DNA of 9,372 bases, from positions 43,811 through 53,182 of the forward strand of contig MGNS01000002.1 in assembly GCA_001795165.1 (NCBI GenBank), in the 5' to 3' direction. Position 1 is the stretch's first letter. Each line of letters starts with the position of its first letter. Source of the DNA: Chloroflexi bacterium RBG_16_57_11. Its GTDB lineage: Bacteria > Chloroflexota > Anaerolineae > Anaerolineales > UBA4823. Both the position numbers and the translations under genes were made by a program. This document shows positions 5,704 to 9,372 of the stretch, in pieces. The notes below the pieces were generated by a model that saw nothing but the letters and a program-made list of their open reading frames with translations, was not told the DNA's origin and made no database searches.

Positions 5704-8499
5704 CTATCTTGAACCTTTTGGCGGCTTGATCACCACCACTTTTAGCCTGGCGATATTATTGCCGGGTTGCAGGTCGTCACCCGGTTCGTCCAGCACGGCG
5801 TACAGGGTGTGTGGACCAAGCTTTTCCGGGATCCAAAACATCCAGACTACATTGCCGGTCGACCGAAGGATGCCGGGAAGGACTCTACGCGATCCGATCA
5901 GCACGCCGCCATTTGCCGGGTCTCCGTCGTACAGCAGGACTTCGCTGTAGTGGATGCCGGTCTTATCGCTGAGCGCCTGGATGCGGATGGGTAAGCGCTT
6001 GCCAAAGTACGCCTGCGTGGTGCCGCCGACCAGCTTGCCGCGCGGGTTGAGCGCCATCAGCGCATCGCCTTTGAGCTGGATGTCTCTGGGCTGGTCCACA
6101 ATCGGGCCGCCGATTACCGGATTCACGACCCCTACCTCCCGGAAACCGTAGTTGTTCTGGCCCGGATCTATGAGCTCGTCTTCTGTACATGTCTCGTGTG
6201 GACAGTACGTGGCCGGGTCGTCCGAGTCGTAGATCTCATCGATACCGTTTTCCGGATCCAACTGGACGTGTACCCGCCAGGTTTGAGTGGCGCCGGGCAG
6301 ACCAACCGCCTGCGGCGTCCATTTGATGCTGGCGATTTGTGGTTCGAGTATGTTCAAATTTTCTAGCCTTACTGTGCCAATTTCCTGGGTTATTTCATGC
6401 CTGTCGATAGGGTCTATTGCGGTAGCATAGAAACGAACTTTCAAGTCTGGCACAAAACCATTGAGAACCGACAGAGAGTAATTATTGACACGCACCTGTA
6501 ATCGGGCTTCCTGTCCTGCAACCGGCGCGTGCGTCAGGATTGGGTAACCACCCACGTCGGGATCTTCTTCCGGCTCGGTAATGAAAAAGCCGCGGATGTG
6601 GTAGCGGAATATGTCATCTGTTTCGGGCTCCCAGCCGTTCTGGACCTGGTTAGTGCTGAAAGTTGCTTTGAAGCGGTAGGGAAGGTTTAGCGCCGGATCG
6701 GCTCTTCCAGGTTCTCCATACTTATCGCCGTACAGACGAATCCAAAAATCCTTGCCCACCGCGGAGCCGAGCGCATTAACGGCGAAAGTCAGCTTCAGCG
6801 CGCCATCCTGCGTGACGTACAGTAGCGGAGCATACATATATGCTTCTTGAGTTTGGTTCGGGGCGTCGGCGGTCAGGAACAGGCTGCGCGAAGTCGTGGT
6901 TGTGTTTTCGGCCGTGCTGGCCTCGCTCCAGCTCGAATTGCCATCGAACCCAATTCCCACAGTTGCGTTGAGGACTTTACCAGAGTAATATCCCTTGACA
7001 TCCGCGTTTCCGGACAGGGTTTCGGAATAGGTTTGTTCCACCCCCGATCCTTCACTCTCTTCCAGTTCAATTTTCCCGCCGATAGCGGTGGAATCACTGC
7101 CAAGGATTCCCCAGGCCATAGCCTGATGGATTTCTTTCTGATATTCCACCGGATCATCGTTGACCTGTTTACAGGCGAGATCGGATTCGCTCGGGACGCA
7201 AGGGATCCAGAAAGAGCCCAGGTCCGATGGGTCGTAGAATTGTGCGTTATCCTGCGGATAGGAGAGGATATTCCCGTTTTCCCAAACCGGCTCCCATCCG
7301 TCAAAACTGCTCGCCGCGCCGCTCTCCGTTCTTGTCTTCACTGTTGATGGCTTGAAAATGTCCAGGAAGCCATACATCGGATTGCCGTCCGCGTCTAACT
7401 CCTGATACCCATAGACCGGGTAACGCCAGACTTCATAGCTATAAACTTCGGCCACGATGACGTCATCGCGTTTGGTCGCCCGGCTGAAATCCCAACCGTA
7501 TTCGGTATAGCCCTGATTGTAAGTCTCTTCATGACCAGACCAATCGTACCCGATCGTCCCCGAGAAATCGACGCCGGCTTCTTTCTTTCGTAATGGTCTG
7601 CCGAACTTCATGGCGACTCCGATAGAAAGCTCGCCGGTCACCCCCACGGAATAGTCTGACGATTTTTTGGTGCTGCTGCTAAAATCGGCTGTACCACCTT
7701 CCTTCAATTCTACATAGAAGTCATCCCAGCGGCTGATGGTCTCGACCTGATTTTCGGTCTTATCCCAGTAAGCATGCTTGGGCGGCTCCTGCAGGATATA
7801 TTTGTAGTTTTTCACCTTCTCCATCAGCAGTTTCACCGGCGGTCCCAGGTACAGGGTATCCCCATCCGGGTCGCTGGCGATCACCGGTGACCGGCTAGGA
7901 GAGCTAGATGTCGTCTCATCTTGGGCTGCCACGCTCCAATTCTTGGCCAGGCTGGGCGTCTCCCAATAGGGGGAATAATCCCGCCACCATGCAAAAGGCT
8001 TGAACACAAACAATGCGTATTCCTGGCCCGTCCAGGTGGTCAGGGCGATGTCCCATTGAAAATCGTAACTCGTGCGCGCGCCCCTGAACCCGCCAGCCGC
8101 CAGCCAGAAACGCTCCCCTCGGGGGGCAATATCATATTGCTTGGTGGTGGGGGAATAGGGAAATGAATAAGATTGTGCCTGGTAATAACCCGTGGTTAGA
8201 AGTTCTGTCTCCCGACCCATGTAACCGCTACCACTAAACTCAATCCTGCCTACTTCGACCCTACTATCAAATCGAGAATAGGCGAAGGCCAGTTGCTGCT
8301 TGGCCAGATTCTGGTATTCAAGCGGTATCCCTTCATCGCCGAACACCCCGGCTGCGATTTGGAGCCGAATCGGTGAGGGGAGATCGACGTCGGAATGTTC
8401 GTCCATGAACTGGCCTGCGGGATGATAGATGCCCTTGGCGTAGAAACGCAAGGCATCGAACATCAGCACCCAGCCCCGCTCTAATTCAAACCCCCCCAC
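5704..8499 (-). CDS. Large surface protein, C-terminal part: end of beta-propeller, Ser/Thr-rich beta region, CARDB-like domains (probably frameshifted from the upstream frame)
   Basis: A 931-codon frame with a GTG at 8499. It probably does not start as a separate gene: its first 220 residues continue the propeller of the frame upstream. Propeller-like units are RLQIAAGVFGDEG...QLAFAYSR (45-76), FWLAAGGFRG...DIALTTW (131-156) and VIASDPDGDTLYLGP (206-220). Next comes a long region of unknown type with two Ser/Thr-rich alternating stretches (about 269-321 and 487-545) around an aromatic part with YEVWRYPVYGY (355-365). The C-terminus has a CARDB-like Ig domain (about 664-787) and a second Ig-like domain (about 823-924). 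Cys pairs C434/C443 and C766/C771 could form disulfides, fitting an exported protein. No transmembrane anchor or sorting motif is visible at the C-terminus. It overlaps the upstream frame by 19 bases. GC content looks lower than in the methyltransferase operon. Function unknown; adhesion, binding or toxin-like roles are only possibilities. Confidence 0.75.
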   Translation of the reverse strand: MGGFELERGWVLMFDALRFYAKGIYHPAGQFMDEHSDVDLPSPIRLQIAAGVFGDEGIPLEYQNLAKQQLAFAYSRFDSRVEVGRIEFSGSGYMGRETELLTTGYYQAQSYSFPYSPTTKQYDIAPRGERFWLAAGGFRGARTSYDFQWDIALTTWTGQEYALFVFKPFAWWRDYSPYWETPSLAKNWSVAAQDETTSSSPSRSPVIASDPDGDTLYLGPPVKLLMEKVKNYKYILQEPPKHAYWDKTENQVETISRWDDFYVELKEGGTADFSSSTKKSSDYSVGVTGELSIGVAMKFGRPLRKKEAGVDFSGTIGYDWSGHEETYNQGYTEYGWDFSRATKRDDVIVAEVYSYEVWRYPVYGYQELDADGNPMYGFLDIFKPSTVKTRTESGAASSFDGWEPVWENGNILSYPQDNAQFYDPSDLGSFWIPCVPSESDLACKQVNDDPVEYQKEIHQAMAWGILGSDSTAIGGKIELEESEGSGVEQTYSETLSGNADVKGYYSGKVLNATVGIGFDGNSSWSEASTAENTTTTSRSLFLTADAPNQTQEAYMYAPLLYVTQDGALKLTFAVNALGSAVGKDFWIRLYGDKYGEPGRADPALNLPYRFKATFSTNQVQNGWEPETDDIFRYHIRGFFITEPEEDPDVGGYPILTHAPVAGQEARLQVRVNNYSLSVLNGFVPDLKVRFYATAIDPIDRHEITQEIGTVRLENLNILEPQIASIKWTPQAVGLPGATQTWRVHVQLDPENGIDEIYDSDDPATYCPHETCTEDELIDPGQNNYGFREVGVVNPVIGGPIVDQPRDIQLKGDALMALNPRGKLVGGTTQAYFGKRLPIRIQALSDKTGIHYSEVLLYDGDPANGGVLIGSRRVLPGILRSTGNVVWMFWIPEKLGPHTLYAVLDEPGDDLQPGNNIARLKVVVIKPPKGSR

Positions 8500-9372
8500 T
8501 CCTCCTGGAAAAGACGGCCGCTGGTGGAGATGACCACTTCCTCCTCCCGGCCCTCCCCATCGAAGTTGGCGGCGGCGATATCCAGGGAGACAAATCTGGC
8601 GATCTGTGCATAGCCTGCGCTCCCATGCGGGGTGTCTGATTGGTAGCTGTCAAAAAGCTGCAGGGTATGGGTAACATTACCGCTGCCATCGATGTTCGTG
8701 GCATAGCGAAAGATATCGACCTGGTAGACATACCGGTCCATCTGGTATGCCACGGCGATTTCGTCGATCCCGTCTGCATCAAAGTCGCCGGCAGCCACTC
8801 CCAGAGCGTTATCGGCACACTCCCATTCCGTGTTGTAACCAGGGTATAGGATGCCGGTTACGTCAATTTTTCCGGCGGCCAGGATGGTTGTGGTGGCTTC
8901 TGGCTGTGGGGCAGCCTCGCTGGCGTCGGTAAAATCCAATACGGCGATCTTCACGGGCAGGCGCCGGTCAACGCTGTTCACCGCGTAGGCAACGATCAGC
9001 TCATCATGATAGGCGCCGTTCTCATCCTGGTGGTCATCCAGGTCCCCGGTGGTGAGGTCCATGAAACTGGAACAACCCTGCGTGGCAGGCCACATATCGG
9101 AATATTCCTTGATTGAGCCAGTCGATGGTTCGAAGAAGCGAATCTTCAAGTTATTAGAATTCGCAGAGGCCAGCGCAACCGAATCGCGATAGGGCGTGAG
9201 AATATGACCGGAGGCGGTTGCAACCTCCGGCTCTGGCGACGAAGGGACAGATTGGTCGATTATGCTGATTGGAGACAGGTTGATATCCGTCTCTCCCATC
9301 ACGTACTCCGTATTGTGTGGCGAGGCGGCTAATGGCGGTGTAGCCATGAAGATTTCATCGTTGCGCCACGCC
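8481..9372 (-). CDS. FG-GAP/VCBS-type beta-propeller protein, N-terminal part (5' end outside window)
   Basis: The frame is open to the right edge, so the true start lies outside. The ATG at 9347 has no ribosome site, and the codons before it (reading ...WRNDEIF) look like the end of another repeat, NDEIFMATP. Residue numbers here count from that ATG. Repeat units with Asp-rich loops followed by a hydrophobic strand are GDLDDHQDENG...DELIVAYAV (101-123), VAAGDFDADGIDEIAVAY (184-201) and IAAANFDGEGREEEVVIST (257-275). These match FG-GAP calcium-binding propeller blades. The frame ends at TAG (8481-8483) shortly after a run of seven G, while the next frame carries the following blades, so this is very likely the front part of one interrupted gene of more than 1,200 codons. 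A signal peptide would be expected upstream, outside the window. Confidence 0.8.
   Translation of the reverse strand, partial: AWRNDEIFMATPPLAASPHNTEYVMGETDINLSPISIIDQSVPSSPEPEVATASGHILTPYRDSVALASANSNNLKIRFFEPSTGSIKEYSDMWPATQGCSSFMDLTTGDLDDHQDENGAYHDELIVAYAVNSVDRRLPVKIAVLDFTDASEAAPQPEATTTILAAGKIDVTGILYPGYNTEWECADNALGVAAGDFDADGIDEIAVAYQMDRYVYQVDIFRYATNIDGSGNVTHTLQLFDSYQSDTPHGSAGYAQIARFVSLDIAAANFDGEGREEEVVISTSGRLFQEEWGGLN
8491..8497 (-). other. Seven-G homopolymer at the junction of two propeller frames (likely frameshift site)
   Basis: On the minus strand TGGGGGGG is read TGG GGG GGT in the upstream frame, ending at TAG four codons further. One extra G, or a -1 slip on G GGG GGT, joins it to the downstream frame as EEWGGFELERGWVLMFDAL. 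AGGAGG lies just upstream, three bases before the run. That is closer than the roughly ten bases known to stimulate -1 slippage, so a sequencing or assembly error, or a true mutation, is at least as likely as programmed frameshifting. Confidence 0.7.

Noticed and set aside
5498..5950. A 150-codon plus-strand frame running across the convergent gap
   Set aside because: It overlaps two supported genes and the 17-bp hairpin, and its product has no recognisable features.
6000..7500. MACPF/perforin domain in the surface protein
   Set aside because: The perforin signature (aromatic-G-T/S-H-aromatic followed by GG) is not found; YGWDF at 334-338 of the downstream frame is not a match.
8499..8520. 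Programmed -1 frameshift stimulated by AGGAGG upstream of the G run
   Set aside because: Not excluded, but the Shine-Dalgarno-like site is too close to the run for the known -1 stimulation distance, so it was not made the main explanation.
1..9372. CRISPR arrays, tRNA or rRNA genes, insertion sequences, cobalamin riboswitch
   Set aside because: No regularly spaced repeats, cloverleaf, transposase or riboswitch-like leader was seen in any intergenic stretch.

Overview
The window looks like part of an anaerobic bacterial chromosome. The best guess is an Anaerolineae-type Chloroflexota: GC-rich coding, B12-dependent methyl transfer to a pterin, and a very large FG-GAP/CARDB surface protein. That guess rests on gene content only; no marker gene is present.

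Layout. Positions 1-1661 (minus strand) hold an ATZ/TRZ-type amidohydrolase followed four bases later by a GntR/HutC-type regulator that runs off the left edge. Positions 1662-1889 are a divergent intergenic region with a promoter in each direction and a perfect 15-bp palindrome just downstream of the predicted leftward start site, a natural operator candidate for the GntR protein. Positions 1890-5561 (plus strand) are a tight four-gene operon: a corrinoid protein, a 464-residue corrinoid methyltransferase, a pterin-dependent methyltransferase, and a free-standing MetH-activation-domain-like protein with a C-terminal Cys cluster. Positions 5562-5703 separate convergent genes and contain a perfect 17-bp hairpin. 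Positions 5704-9372 (minus strand) hold a large beta-propeller/CARDB protein split into two reading frames at a run of seven G.

How the genes work together. The substrate-specific methyltransferase should move a methyl group from an unknown substrate to the cobalt of the corrinoid protein. The pterin enzyme then moves it to tetrahydrofolate (or a related pterin), presumably feeding the Wood-Ljungdahl pathway, and the last protein probably reactivates oxidised Co(II). The divergent amidohydrolase and regulator may process a related substrate and sense it.

Main point of interest. The methyltransferase aligns along its whole length with archaeal MtmB (monomethylamine methyltransferase), not with MttB, yet it has no amber codon. 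The position of pyrrolysine 202 of Methanosarcina barkeri MtmB is an ordinary Gly codon (GGC, 3152-3154), and the other active-site residues I can align are also replaced. This suggests a pyrrolysine-free MtmB-family enzyme with a different substrate, analogous to the non-pyrrolysine MttB enzymes such as MtgB. The MtmB comparison was made from memory of that sequence and should be rerun.
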